From CAYOHP01 sp964403795 [NCBI: uncultured bacterium] (GTDB taxonomy: Bacteria; Muiribacteriota; UBA6191; CAZXTJ01): a stretch of 42,979 nt of DNA. The stretch is from contig CAYOHP010000046.1 in the NCBI GenBank assembly GCA_964403795.1, forward strand, positions 1 through 42,979. The letters are read 5' to 3'. Below, one piece after another: positions 27,464-35,915 of the stretch. Position numbers and translations under genes: made by a program. The notes below the pieces were generated by a model. That model had not been told where the DNA came from and ran no database searches. It worked only from the letters and a program-made list of their open reading frames with translations. How positions within the stretch are numbered: position 1 is the first letter of the stretch; every line of letters begins with the position of its first letter.

Positions 27464-28266
27464 ACGTCGCACCCCACGCACTCCCGGACGCGCTCCGGGC
27501 TTCCCGTCCAGGACGACAGGGACTCACCCTGATCGAGGTGCTGATCGCAGCCGTGATCCTGGCCATCGCCGGGGTGGCGGTGCTCGCCATCTTCTCGGGC
27601 TCGGCCAAGGGCATCCAGACCACCGACCTGCGCCGGGAGGAGCGCTTCTTCCTGAACGCCATCAACGCGCACGTGAACCGGGTCTCGCTCCACACCCTGT
27701 GGGACCACTACGGCCCTGCCGGGGTGGGACCCGAGCGCAAGCTCGGGGGCGCCCTGGCCCTGGTCGACGGCGAGGGCAAGCTGACCGCCCCCGACGATCC
27801 CGAGTCGAACCCGCTCGGGTTCACCCAGGACTTCCTCACCGACCTGCAAGGCGCCGGCCTCTCGGCCCGGATCGACTTCGACTTCTACACCCGCGCCGAG
27901 TTGAACTACGACCCGGAGGGCAACCCCCACCCCGAACTGGGTCTGCTCCACATGCAGGCGGGCTACGCGACTCTCTACCTCTTCGCCCGCAAGGACGGCG
28001 CCGACCCCGGGGCTCCTCCCCCGGACCCGGCGAGCGAGCGCTGGCAGGCGGCCTGGCGCCAGCCGATCATGTGCCCGGCCATCGTGGGCCGTCCGGGCCT
28101 GAAGCTCAGTTCCTGCCCGGCCGTGGCCCCGCCCGTGAAGTGCCGCTACGGTCCCCTGCTCGCCGCCAAGGAGGGCTTCGAGTGGACGCGCAAGGACCAG
28201 GAGGACTGCGACCTGGTGAGCGACTTCCTCTCGGCACTGTCCGGCAGCCCGGGCTCTACCGACTGA
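27460..28266 (+). CDS. Prepilin-type N-terminal cleavage/methylation protein (PilV/GspI-like)
   Basis: This is a 268 aa protein whose N-terminus RQG-LTLIEVLIAAVILAI is a textbook prepilin signal: Gly at -1, Glu at +5, hydrophobic helix. It is probably a minor pilin or pseudopilin, the last of the three-gene set, coupled to the previous gene by an ATGA overlap. The frame continues upstream into the neighbour's coding region; ATG 27460 is chosen because it gives a leader of typical length. The C-terminal half has several Cys residues (CPAI, SCPA, KCRYG, DCDLV) that could form disulphides. The 3' end overlaps the convergent gene by 11 bp. Confidence 0.85.
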   Translation: MNVAPHALPDALRASRPGRQGLTLIEVLIAAVILAIAGVAVLAIFSGSAKGIQTTDLRREERFFLNAINAHVNRVSLHTLWDHYGPAGVGPERKLGGALALVDGEGKLTAPDDPESNPLGFTQDFLTDLQGAGLSARIDFDFYTRAELNYDPEGNPHPELGLLHMQAGYATLYLFARKDGADPGAPPPDPASERWQAAWRQPIMCPAIVGRPGLKLSSCPAVAPPVKCRYGPLLAAKEGFEWTRKDQEDCDLVSDFLSALSGSPGSTD

Positions 28267-28984
28267 CGGCAGCCGCCCGGCGTGACCGGATCCACTCGAC
28301 CAGCGACCAGAGGAGGCTCAGGACCAGGCCCCCGACGAACGCCGCGGGGATCGAGAAGATCGTGAGCGCCGCGCCGGTCGGCCCAGGGAGTCTCGCCAGG
28401 TAGTGCGTCGGGTGGATCCCCCCGGAATCCACCTGGTACAGGGAAACGCGCCGGATGTCGTCGTTGGGCCAGCACTCGAATCGGAACTGCTGCCGCTCCG
28501 GGGGACGACCCTCGACTTCCAGCTTGGCCATCCAGCACGCCTGTTCGCCCACCCAGTCGTCCTTGGAGGCCTCGTAGACCATCCCGCCCGTCCAGCTCCC
28601 CTCCTGAACCGAGCGTTCCATGGTGCGGAGCTGTTCCCGCACGGCGACCAGCCGTTCCTCGCCGAGCGCCAGTTCGAAGGGGAAGCCCTTCTTCCCCAGT
28701 TGCCTCACCGCGTCGAGGGTGACCACCCTCATCTTCCCGGCAACGGCATCCCAGATGACGACCGGGAATCGATCGGCCTGGTCCGTCTCGAAGGGCGATG
28801 GCGGCTCGTTGCGGACCGTATGGACGACCCAGGCGAGGAGCAGCACGAAGACGGCCAGCTGGAGCAGCATCGTCCGGAAGACGAAGAGCGCCCACCTCTC
28901 GAGCCGGATCGAGCGTCCCTCCCCAGCCGGGACCTCGGCAACGCGCCTGGCAGGTGCGAGTCGCCGGTACGTCCTTCGGGACAT
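28256..28984 (-). CDS. Two-helix membrane protein of unknown function
   Basis: This is a 242 aa protein with a basic N-terminus, a transmembrane helix near residues 33-56 (ALFVFRTMLLQLAVFVLLLA), a soluble domain of about 150 residues and a second helix near 208-230. With both termini basic, the soluble domain would be extracytoplasmic. No family is recognised. The ATG 28984 has a strong ribosome binding site (GGAGGGAGGAGC). It lies 46 bp downstream of the ThDP enzyme gene on the same strand and may share its transcript. Confidence 0.7.
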   Translation of the reverse strand: MSRRTYRRLAPARRVAEVPAGEGRSIRLERWALFVFRTMLLQLAVFVLLLAWVVHTVRNEPPSPFETDQADRFPVVIWDAVAGKMRVVTLDAVRQLGKKGFPFELALGEERLVAVREQLRTMERSVQEGSWTGGMVYEASKDDWVGEQACWMAKLEVEGRPPERQQFRFECWPNDDIRRVSLYQVDSGGIHPTHYLARLPGPTGAALTIFSIPAAFVGGLVLSLLWSLVEWIRSRRAAAVSR

Positions 28985-29030
28985 GCTGCTCCTCCCTCCC
29001 AGGGATCCGGTTCCCGGACCCGATCCGCGG

Positions 29031-30764
29031 TCAGACCGAGAGCGAACCCTGTCGGAACTCGCTGGCCCTCAGGCGGACGTTCACGAGCGCCGGACGCCCC
29101 TCGTCGGCCACTCGACGGGCGGCGCGCAGCGCGGGCTCGAGCGCCTCGGTGGTCTCCACCCGGAAACCCGCTGCCCCGAAGCCCTCCACCACCCTGTCGT
29201 AGTCGGTCGCCGCCAGCCGGGTACCCACGTCGTCACCCAGATTCGTCACCTGGTCGCGGGCGATCTGGCTCCAGGATGCGTCGTTCCCGACCACCGCCAC
29301 CACCGGGAGGCGATGGCGGACGAAGGTATCGAATTCCGCCAGGCTGAAGCCTGCGGCCCCGTCCCCATAGAGCAGCCAGGTCTCCGCCCGGGGTCGCGCC
29401 AGGGCCGCGGCCATAGCGAAGCCGGCGCCCACCCCCAGGGTCCCGAACACCCCGGGATCGAGCCACCCCAGGGGTCCCCTCGGGCGCAGCACATAGGACG
29501 CGGTGGCCACGAAGTCCCCGCCGTCGCCGATGATCGTGGCGGCCTCCCCCATGACGCGATCGAGGACCAGGCATGCCGCGAGCGGGTCGACGTGTTCCCC
29601 GGGGCGTGCCGCCAGCTCCCGGATCTCGGCGTCGCGTGACGCATCGGCGGCGACGGACCGCTCCGCCCACGCCTTCCAGCGGTCCTGGGGTCCGGGCACG
29701 CATCCCGCAAGGGCCACCAGCAGGGAAGCGGGAGCGCACCAGGCGGGGACCCGCGGAATCCGGTTCCGGAACAGGTCGCCGAGTTCGAGATTGGCCGCCA
29801 CCAGGGACGCGCCCGGGCCGAGCGCGGCGCCGTACCCGAGGCGGAAGTCGCAAGGGGCGCCCGCCAGGATCACCAGGTCGGCTTCCCGGAGCGCCTGCTT
29901 CCGGGCGTGGCGGCGGAGGAGCGGGCTCTCGGCTCCGAGGAGGCCGCGTGCCATGCCCGAGAGCCAGGTCGGGATCCCGAGCCGGAGGATCGCCTCGGCC
30001 AGGGCCGGGACCTCTCCGGGGTCGGAGACGGCCTGGCTCCCCACCACCAGGGCGGGTCGCTCGGCCTGGCGCACCAGGCGGGCGGCGCGGTCCACCGTGA
30101 GATCCCAGGGACGCGAGCGGGGCCGCGCCCCGGGATCCCCGACCATCGTCCCCTCGGCGTCGCCGAAGAGCCGGTCCAGATGTCGCCCCACATACCAGGC
30201 CTTGAGCCGCGCCCCCAGGCCCCGCCCCCCGCCCGCCTCCTTGCCGTACCAGCTCCTAACCATGGCTTCCGGATACAGGAGATCGATGGGGCATTCCAGG
30301 AAGACGGGCCCCGGCACTCCGTCCACGCTGGCCCGGAATGCCTCCTCCAGGAGGGGCACGAGATCACGGACCCGACGGGCGGCCCTGGCCCACTTCACAT
30401 GCGGTCGGATCATGGCGAGCTGGTCGACGTCCTGGAGCGCGCCGCGCCCCCGGAGGATGGTGGGCGCGGCACCACCCAGGAGGACCAGGGGAGACTGGGC
30501 GGCCCGGGCGTTCTGGAGGGCGGTCAGCGAGTTCGTGACCCCGGGACCCGCGGTCACCGCGGCTACGCCCGGGATGCCCGTGAGGCGGCCGGTGGCATCG
30601 GCGGCGAAGACCGCGTTCGCCTCATGGCGGACGTCGACGACGCCGATGCCCCGGGCCTTGGCCCCGACCAGGATGGGGGAGATGTGGCCTCCGCAGAGGG
30701 TAAAGAGGTAGCGGACCCCCTGACGGAGCAGGACCTCGGCGACCTGGGCTCCCCCATCGGTCAT
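29031..30764 (-). CDS. ThDP-dependent enzyme, 2-hydroxyacyl-CoA lyase / ILVBL-like
   Basis: This thiamine diphosphate enzyme of 577 aa has the acetolactate-synthase fold: N-terminal pyrimidine domain, central domain, C-terminal PP domain. The cofactor-activating Glu48 is in [14 protein letters not shown]. The ThDP/Mg motif begins [14 protein letters not shown] (GDG at 467) and ends near GNDASWSQI (Asn494). [20 protein letters not shown] and the [11 protein letters not shown] stretch read much like human ILVBL/HACL2, a 2-hydroxyacyl-CoA lyase, rather than IlvB, without that protein's membrane anchor. Its likely job is C-C cleavage of 2-hydroxyacyl-CoA (alpha-oxidation type); an acetolactate-synthase-like or oxalyl-CoA role cannot be excluded. 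The start overlaps the stop of a thioesterase gene, which supports an acyl-CoA substrate. Confidence 0.85.
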   Translation of the reverse strand: MTDGGAQVAEVLLRQGVRYLFTLCGGHISPILVGAKARGIGVVDVRHEANAVFAADATGRLTGIPGVAAVTAGPGVTNSLTALQNARAAQSPLVLLGGAAPTILRGRGALQDVDQLAMIRPHVKWARAARRVRDLVPLLEEAFRASVDGVPGPVFLECPIDLLYPEAMVRSWYGKEAGGGRGLGARLKAWYVGRHLDRLFGDAEGTMVGDPGARPRSRPWDLTVDRAARLVRQAERPALVVGSQAVSDPGEVPALAEAILRLGIPTWLSGMARGLLGAESPLLRRHARKQALREADLVILAGAPCDFRLGYGAALGPGASLVAANLELGDLFRNRIPRVPAWCAPASLLVALAGCVPGPQDRWKAWAERSVAADASRDAEIRELAARPGEHVDPLAACLVLDRVMGEAATIIGDGGDFVATASYVLRPRGPLGWLDPGVFGTLGVGAGFAMAAALARPRAETWLLYGDGAAGFSLAEFDTFVRHRLPVVAVVGNDASWSQIARDQVTNLGDDVGTRLAATDYDRVVEGFGAAGFRVETTEALEPALRAARRVADEGRPALVNVRLRASEFRQGSLSV

Positions 30765-31162
30765 GGGCGGGGCACGTCCAGCACATGCTTCTCGAGGACG
30801 AAGCAGGTGAAGCGGCCTTCCATCACGGTGATTTCGCCGCGCCTCACCACCACCGCGACCGTCCGCTTGCGACCCGTCCCCTCCGAGACCGCCTCCGCCT
30901 CCAGCCGATCGCCCACCCGGACCGGGGCGAGGAAGCGCACGTCGGCGGCACCGAGCACCACGTTGGGATCGTTCACGGCCAGCATCGCGGCATGGTCGGC
31001 GAGACCGAACACGAATCCTCCGTGGACCAGGCCCCGGGAGTCGGCTGCCATGGAAGGGACCGTGAGCATCTCCACCCCGGCCCTGTCCGGCTCGATCCGC
31101 CCAGGCGTCCCGCAGAGCGTCCGATCGAGCCCTTCGTGGGTACGGATCCCGTCCGGGGTCAT
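30761..31162 (-). CDS. Hotdog-fold acyl-CoA thioesterase (PaaI/4HBT-like)
   Basis: This is a 133 aa hotdog-fold protein. The LVHGGFVFGLADHAAMLAV segment is the 'HGG...D' active-site helix of the 4HBT/PaaI group, followed by beta strands (ADVRFLAPVRVGDRLEAEA). It would hydrolyse an acyl-CoA to the free acid. I start at ATG 31162, which has GGAGGG six bases upstream; an ATG at 31192 lacks a ribosome binding site. It is coupled to the downstream 2-hydroxyacyl-CoA lyase-like gene by an ATGA overlap. The two enzymes plausibly act in sequence on the same CoA thioester pool, though the substrate is unknown. Confidence 0.82.
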   Translation of the reverse strand: MTPDGIRTHEGLDRTLCGTPGRIEPDRAGVEMLTVPSMAADSRGLVHGGFVFGLADHAAMLAVNDPNVVLGAADVRFLAPVRVGDRLEAEAVSEGTGRKRTVAVVVRRGEITVMEGRFTCFVLEKHVLDVPRP

Positions 31163-31224
31163 GAGCTGCCCTCCGGATTCCGAGTGTGCCATCCCCGTCT
31201 CGATCGTCCGGGAGGATTCCGGTC

Positions 31225-31230
31225 TATACC
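31225..31230 (+). promoter_or_regulatory. Candidate -10 element (TATACC)
   Basis: TATACC ends 6 nt before the ATG at 31237, so transcription could begin at or very near the start codon (a leaderless mRNA). A GGGAGG a little upstream (31210-31215) would then be outside the transcript. Weak evidence. Confidence 0.25.
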
Positions 31231-31236
31231 TTGGGC

Positions 31237-31875
31237 ATGACCATGGACCGAAACCGCGCCCTCTCCCTCCTCAAGCTCACCGAAGCCAATGCGTCCCGCC
31301 CGGAGCGGGTCGAGGCGCGCCTCGCCCTGCTGCGGGACTCGCTGGCCGGGAGCGACCCTGCGAAGCTGGCCGAGGTCGAAGCCGCGGCGGACCTCCTGCT
31401 CTTCCCCGAGGGGCGACCGACCCGGATCGGCCGCCTCTGGAGCTGGTTCCATGCGCTCGGACCCGTCACCCGGATCCTGCTCCTCCTCCTGGTCGCGGCC
31501 GCGGGCGCACGCTGGGTACTCCCCTGGCTCCATCCCGACGCGGCCCTGGAACGGGTGCCCCCGCTCCTCCGGGAGCTGGCGACGAGTTCGGCCCGTGGGG
31601 AGCTGGCCGCCGTCGAGAGCATGGCCGGCCGGGTCCTGACCCTGGCCGAACGCTCGACGGAGGCGCTGCGGGAGGCCCCGGGGGACCGGGGAGAGCGACT
31701 TCGGGCACGGTGGATGGTGGATTCCGACGGGTTGCTCGCCGCTCTCCTCGAGCGCTCCTTCGAGGAAGGCCGACGTCGCCGGGCCGAGGAGACCCGCAGG
31801 GTACTGGCGTTGTATCGCCGGGCCCATGACCTTCGTCGCCGGCTCGAGGCAGATCCAGGGAGGCCGGCCGGGTGA
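31237..31875 (+). CDS. Single-pass membrane protein of unknown function, cassette gene 1
   Basis: This is a 212 aa protein. Residues about 1-65 are helical and charged, one transmembrane helix lies near residues 76-95 (VTRILLLLLVAAAGARWVL), and the C-terminal 110 residues are a strongly charged helical region ending in an Arg-rich stretch (EEGRRRRAEETRRV), possibly coiled coil. No family is recognised. ATG 31237 is chosen because it fits the candidate promoter; ATG 31243 is equally possible. The stop overlaps the GTG of the amidase gene, so it is coupled to cell-wall and signalling genes. Confidence 0.65.
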   Translation: MTMDRNRALSLLKLTEANASRPERVEARLALLRDSLAGSDPAKLAEVEAAADLLLFPEGRPTRIGRLWSWFHALGPVTRILLLLLVAAAGARWVLPWLHPDAALERVPPLLRELATSSARGELAAVESMAGRVLTLAERSTEALREAPGDRGERLRARWMVDSDGLLAALLERSFEEGRRRRAEETRRVLALYRRAHDLRRRLEADPGRPAG

Positions 31876-32618
31876 GGACCTCGGAACCTGTCACGGGGCC
31901 GGGCTCCCCGCCTTCCCCCTCGCCTCGCCGCCTGCGCCTGCTGGTGCTTGTCCTGGCCGTCGCAGGCTCGACCTGGGTGGTCCTGTGGTTCCGGCCACGC
32001 GCCGCCGTCGACGATCCGTTCTTCGGTCCCGACCGCCGCGATCTCCGGCCCACCTCCCTGGTGGTGCACCACACCGCCGTTGCCGCCCACGCCAAGCTCA
32101 CCGCCGCCGAAGACCCGGTGACCCGGATCCACCACTTCCACACCAAGGTCAGGGGCTGGGCCGCGGTGGGCTACCATTTCCTCGTGGGAGGAGACGGGGA
32201 ACTCTTCGTGGGTCGCAGGCTGACCACCTCGGGGGCCCACGCCGGGCGGAACGGGTTCAACCGCGTCAGCGCCGGCGTCGCCCTCCTCGGCGATCTCGAG
32301 AAGGAGCCGCCCAGCCAGGTCCAGTACCGCTCCCTGGTGCTGACGCTGCACACGCTCATGGAGTACCTCGACATCCCGTCCGAGAAGGTGGTCGGCCACG
32401 CCGAGACCGACCTGCTCTCTCCCGGTCAGCTCCGGGTAGGCGCGGCCCCCGAGACGAGCGCCGAGGAAGCCGCCTACCGGCGGGCCTGCCCCGGCAAGCA
32501 CGTCGACCTGAAACTGCTGCGCCAGATCCTGGCGACCCTGCGCCACTATCCGCCTCCACCCGGAGTCCTGGCAGGCTTCGCCGGGCCCCGGGCCGAGCTC
32601 CTGGTCCAATCGCTGTGA
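31872..32618 (+). CDS. Membrane-anchored peptidoglycan amidase (Amidase_2/PGRP-like)
   Basis: This is a 248 aa protein with an N-terminal signal anchor (about residues 20-40, RLRLLVLVLAVAGSTWVVLW) and an N-acetylmuramoyl-L-alanine amidase type 2 domain. Zinc ligands are visible: His66/67 (LVVHHTA), His176 (VVGHAETD) and Cys206 (ACPGKHVD). The conserved GYHFLVGGDGELFVGR segment is present. It would cleave the amide bond between muramic acid and L-alanine in the periplasm, in wall remodelling or recycling. The GTG overlaps the previous stop (GTGA) and its own stop overlaps the next GTG, so it is the middle of a coupled three-gene cassette. Confidence 0.87.
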   Translation: MRTSEPVTGPGSPPSPSPRRLRLLVLVLAVAGSTWVVLWFRPRAAVDDPFFGPDRRDLRPTSLVVHHTAVAAHAKLTAAEDPVTRIHHFHTKVRGWAAVGYHFLVGGDGELFVGRRLTTSGAHAGRNGFNRVSAGVALLGDLEKEPPSQVQYRSLVLTLHTLMEYLDIPSEKVVGHAETDLLSPGQLRVGAAPETSAEEAAYRRACPGKHVDLKLLRQILATLRHYPPPPGVLAGFAGPRAELLVQSL

Positions 32619-34114
32619 GCGATCCGGGCCCCGGGAGCCTGTGCCAGGTCTGCGGCGAGGCCCTCGACCTGCGACCGGCCGCGGCCTGCGGATCCTGCGC
32701 CACTCCGCACCATCTCGACTGCTGGGAATACCTGGGCCGCTGCTCCACCTACGGCTGCCGGGGAGTCCCTGTCGAAGGGGCAGCGACCTCCGAGCCCGCG
32801 GGAGCGCAGCCAGCCTCCCATGCGTCCCGTCTCCCGGGAGCCCGCTCCATGGCGGCCGCCCGCCGGGTGGCGCTCGCCAAGCTGGTGCTCTCCCGGGTCG
32901 AACCCGGCCATCTGAAACGTTTGGATCAGCTGGCCCGGATCCTCCTCTTCGCCCTCCTCCTGGGAGCGGTCGACCAGGTGGCCGGGACGTCCGGGTGCGC
33001 CCGGCTGATCGGCACCCGGGCCACGGTGCGTAGCCAGCGGTTCTCGGCGGTCGCCTGGTCGGGCAACGGACGGGTCGTGGCCACCGGGGAAGCCGAGGGC
33101 CGGATCGTGCTGCGCGACTCCGGGAGCCTCCACTGGTTCGGCGCCGCCAAGGCTCCCGAGGCCCACATCTGGCGGCTGGCCTTCGCACCGGGCACGGAGC
33201 GCCTGGCCGCCATCTACTCGGCGGCCTCGACCTACGGGAGCGCACCGACCGGAATCCTGGTGCTGGAGGCACGCAGCGGGAGCCCGAGGATCCTCTCCCT
33301 GCCTCCCGATTTCCAGCCCGCCGACGCCTCTCCCCCCGGACGCCAGTACCGCGAGCACTCCTGGTACTGGCGCCACCTCGACCGCCTCGCCTGGTCCCCG
33401 GACGGGAGCCGGCTGGCAGCGCTGACCCAGGGCGGCTCGGTGGTGGTCTGGGGTCCCCACCCGACCGAACCGAGCTGGGTGGTCCACGGCGCAACCGGTC
33501 GGTTCGGGAAGAGGCTCTCGTTCACCCCCGACGGCAGGGAGCTGCTGCTGCCCGGGGGCACCCGGCTGGAAGCCGCCACCGGGAAGCGCCTCCGGACCAG
33601 TGACTGGCCCACGACCCTCACCCGCGGCGAACTCCCCAACCAGGACCTCCACATCGGGCCCGATGGCCGGGTCCTGGTCTGGCAGCTCTCGGACGGCTGG
33701 AGGATCGAAACGTGGACGCAGCCCAACCTCCCCGCCCTGGCGGTCACGCCGGACAGCCCCTCGGACCCGGAAGCCCGCTACGATCCTCGGGCCTTCTCCC
33801 CCGACGGGACCCGGTTCGCGATCGCCTCTGACGGTCAGGGCCGGATCGATGTCCACGAGCTCCCCTACGGGGCCAGGATCGCGACCCTGTCGACGCCGGG
33901 GAGCCATGTGCCACGCGATCTCGCCTGGCATCCCGACGGGAGCGCGCTGGCGGCCGTGACCTGGGACGGATCCGCCCTGGTCCGATGGCAGGTCTCGATC
34001 CCCTCCCGCTGGACCCATGCCTCCCCGACCGTGGGCATGCTCCTGGGACTCCTGGGGATCTGCGTCTGGATCCTGATCCGCGACCTCTCGGCCTGGCTCC
34101 GCGGGTCTTCCTGA
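32615..34114 (+). CDS. Prokaryotic RING-type zinc finger / WD40-like membrane protein
   Basis: This is a 499 aa protein starting at GTG 32615 in a GTGA overlap. Residues 10-48 form a RING-like zinc site: C10-x2-C13, C25-x2-C28, H32/H33, C36-W, C43 and C48 (ATPHHLDCWEYLGRCSTYGC). This is the signature of prokaryotic RING fingers. A hydrophobic helix follows near residues 110-128 (ILLFALLLGAVDQVAG). Beyond it are WD40-like beta-propeller repeats with LAWSPDGSRLAAL, FSPDGTRFAIAS and LAWHPDGSALAAVTWDGS. A second transmembrane helix lies near the C-terminus (GMLLGLLGICVWILI). The propeller would face the periplasm and the zinc finger the cytoplasm. The role is unknown; its coupling to a wall amidase suggests envelope sensing. 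Confidence 0.75.
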   Translation: MSDPGPGSLCQVCGEALDLRPAAACGSCATPHHLDCWEYLGRCSTYGCRGVPVEGAATSEPAGAQPASHASRLPGARSMAAARRVALAKLVLSRVEPGHLKRLDQLARILLFALLLGAVDQVAGTSGCARLIGTRATVRSQRFSAVAWSGNGRVVATGEAEGRIVLRDSGSLHWFGAAKAPEAHIWRLAFAPGTERLAAIYSAASTYGSAPTGILVLEARSGSPRILSLPPDFQPADASPPGRQYREHSWYWRHLDRLAWSPDGSRLAALTQGGSVVVWGPHPTEPSWVVHGATGRFGKRLSFTPDGRELLLPGGTRLEAATGKRLRTSDWPTTLTRGELPNQDLHIGPDGRVLVWQLSDGWRIETWTQPNLPALAVTPDSPSDPEARYDPRAFSPDGTRFAIASDGQGRIDVHELPYGARIATLSTPGSHVPRDLAWHPDGSALAAVTWDGSALVRWQVSIPSRWTHASPTVGMLLGLLGICVWILIRDLSAWLRGSS

Positions 34115-34134
34115 TCGGTTCCTGACTTCGTCTC

Positions 34135-34175
34135 CCCATGTCTCTCCCGCTGTCCGGCGAGACATGGGATGCACG
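34135..34175 (+). repeat. Hairpin motif, copy B (related to 23921-23963)
   Basis: CCCATGTCTC (34135-34144) and GAGACATGGG (34159-34168) are exact complements around a 14 nt loop, followed by ATGCACG. It lies 20 bp after the RING/WD40 stop and 110 bp before the next gene, so it could be a terminator for the cassette or a leader element. The right arm and downstream bases are shared with the copy at 23942. Confidence 0.6.
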
Positions 34176-34285
34176 GAGCCCTGGCGTAGCGGGCCTGAGG
34201 AAGCGGGAATCCCACCGGGCACGCCCCTTGCGTCCCCTCCGGTCAGGCCGGCGCACCCGTCCCGGCCCCGGAACGAGGAACGATC

Positions 34286-35572
34286 ATGCCCGCGTCGAAC
34301 CTGCGCCCGACCACCACCGGAAGGTCCCGGCTCCTGGCGGCCTTGCTCTGCGTCCTGCCCCTGGCCGCCCTCCATGCCGACCGCGGGACCATCATGCTCT
34401 CGCCCCGCCCCACCGGGCTGGTCGAGCCCAACCAGCGGGCGCTCCTCGCCTGGAGTTCCCGCACCGGGGAGCAGCTCACCATCCTGGGTACGACCCTGAA
34501 GGCCCAGGAACCGACCTGGGTCTTCGAGGTCATGCCATTCCCGTCGCAGCCTCGCTTCGAGGCGGGCCGGATCGACGTGATCCGCAACTGTCGCCGCTTC
34601 GTCCAGCAGGTCATCGACCAGTTCCGGCGCCCCACCATGCGCGGCCCGATCCGGGGAGCGCCCGAACTCAATGCCCGAGGCCTGACCCGGCGTGCCCCCG
34701 CGGTCCAGGTGGCGGAAGCCAAGGCGATCGGCAACCACGCGGTCTTCTCGCTGCGGGTCACCCGGCCCGAGGCCGTCTCCGATCCCGAGGCCCTGGTCCG
34801 CGAGTTCGCGGCCGCCATCCGGGGCCGGCTCGGCGACCCGGCCTTCCAGGCGACCCTGGGGGCCGATCGCTTCCGGGCCCTGGGGGAACTGGCCGCCACC
34901 GAACTCCTCGAGGGCGGGATCCGGCGCATCGCCTACACCCTGGTGGAGTACGTGTCCGAGGGCTACGACTGGTTCGCCCTCGACGCCACCGAGATCGGCA
35001 CCACGCTCGCCGAGTACGACGCCATCCAGTACACCTTCCGCAGCGAGCACCTGTTCTACCCGATGCGGATCTCCCGGGAGGACCAGGGCGAGACCGAGGT
35101 GGAGCTCTTCGTGCTCTCCGACATCGCCTTCCAGAAGGAGCACTTCCACGGGCTCGAGCGGGAGGTCCGTCTGAAGCAGGGCTGCCCCCTCGGCCAGCCC
35201 GTCCCGCAGTTCCGGGACTGCCTCCTCGCCACCGATTTCCGGCTCGACCAGACGACCTTCGACGGTCTCTTCGCCGACGCCTCCGGTCGCCCCTTCCCGG
35301 TGTCGGGCTCGGATCCTGCGCCGCTCTCGGAGTGGGTCCACCGCCTGCTCGGTCGCCCAATCGACATGATGCTCCGGGCCTGGGAGATCCGGGGCGACAT
35401 CTCGAGCTTCAGCCAGGACCTGATCGTCGGCCCCAAGCCGTACCGGCCGGTACGCCGGGCCGAGGTGGCGCCGCTCGACGCCTCCGGGATCGTCCCGGTG
35501 CGGCCGGTGTCCTTCACCGGGGACGGCTTCCTGGGGATCGACTCGGGCAGCGACTCCTCGATCGACTTGTGA
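34286..35572 (+). CDS. Secreted DUF2330-like protein
   Basis: This is a 428 aa protein with a signal peptide (RLLAALLCVLPLAALHA, cut near residue 31). The mature start ADRGTIMLSPRPTGLVEPNQ and the motifs NQRALLAWSSRTGEQLTIL and WVFEVMPFPSQPRFEAG resemble DUF2330 secreted proteins, which pair a 'Q.ALI' segment with a 'W..P.PS.P' segment. There are only three cysteines, one in RNCRRF and two in a GCPLG...DCLL stretch. Function is unknown for the family. ATG 34286 has GAGGAA upstream. It is monocistronic as far as can be seen, followed by a GC hairpin at 35615-35637 and a long non-coding gap. Confidence 0.72.
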   Translation: MPASNLRPTTTGRSRLLAALLCVLPLAALHADRGTIMLSPRPTGLVEPNQRALLAWSSRTGEQLTILGTTLKAQEPTWVFEVMPFPSQPRFEAGRIDVIRNCRRFVQQVIDQFRRPTMRGPIRGAPELNARGLTRRAPAVQVAEAKAIGNHAVFSLRVTRPEAVSDPEALVREFAAAIRGRLGDPAFQATLGADRFRALGELAATELLEGGIRRIAYTLVEYVSEGYDWFALDATEIGTTLAEYDAIQYTFRSEHLFYPMRISREDQGETEVELFVLSDIAFQKEHFHGLEREVRLKQGCPLGQPVPQFRDCLLATDFRLDQTTFDGLFADASGRPFPVSGSDPAPLSEWVHRLLGRPIDMMLRAWEIRGDISSFSQDLIVGPKPYRPVRRAEVAPLDASGIVPVRPVSFTGDGFLGIDSGSDSSIDL

Positions 35573-35614
35573 GAGCCTGAGGGGATTTCCCCGACTGGCT
35601 TCGAGCGACTCGTC

Positions 35615-35637
35615 GGGAGCGGCATGGGACCGCTCCC
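35615..35637 (+). terminator. GC hairpin after the DUF2330-like gene
   Basis: GGGAGCGG-CATGGGA-CCGCTCCC is a perfect 8 bp stem with a 7 nt loop, 43 nt after the stop codon. No T-run follows, so termination is only presumed. Confidence 0.45.
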
Positions 35638-35863
35638 GGTGCCGAAACTCGCACCGGGATCCGACCGCCTCGATTTCGCTTGCCAGCCCCGAGAGCTCGA
35701 TGCTAGGTTTTCCGGCTTCCCCCGAGGAGGTTCCCCAACCGGAGCCTCCCCGAGTGAAGCCGGTGTGCAGCCCCGGCGAGACACTCCAACCTCGCTCCGG
35801 CGAGGGCCTTCCCGGGCGCACCCCGCCTTCCCCGCTCCTCGCGGTCGGATAATCGCGTCGCGC

Positions 35864-35893
35864 TTGCGCGTCGGGATCGCGACTGCATATCAT
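35864..35893 (+). promoter_or_regulatory. Candidate promoter TTGCGC-N18-TATCAT
   Basis: TTGCGC (35864-35869) and TATCAT (35888-35893) are spaced 18 nt, close to sigma70 spacing. They lie 54 nt before the ATG at 35948, so the repeated 15 bp motif (35901-35915) would lie at or just after the transcription start. This is the best -35/-10 pair in the window. Confidence 0.45.
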
Positions 35894-35900
35894 CCCGAGC

Positions 35901-35915
35901 CCATCACCTGGGTGG
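35901..35915. repeat. 15 bp motif shared with 23794-23808
   Basis: CCATCACCTGGGTGG, identical to the copy upstream of the Sel1-repeat gene. Here it lies just downstream of a promoter-like pair, a position suitable for a repressor operator. Confidence 0.4.
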
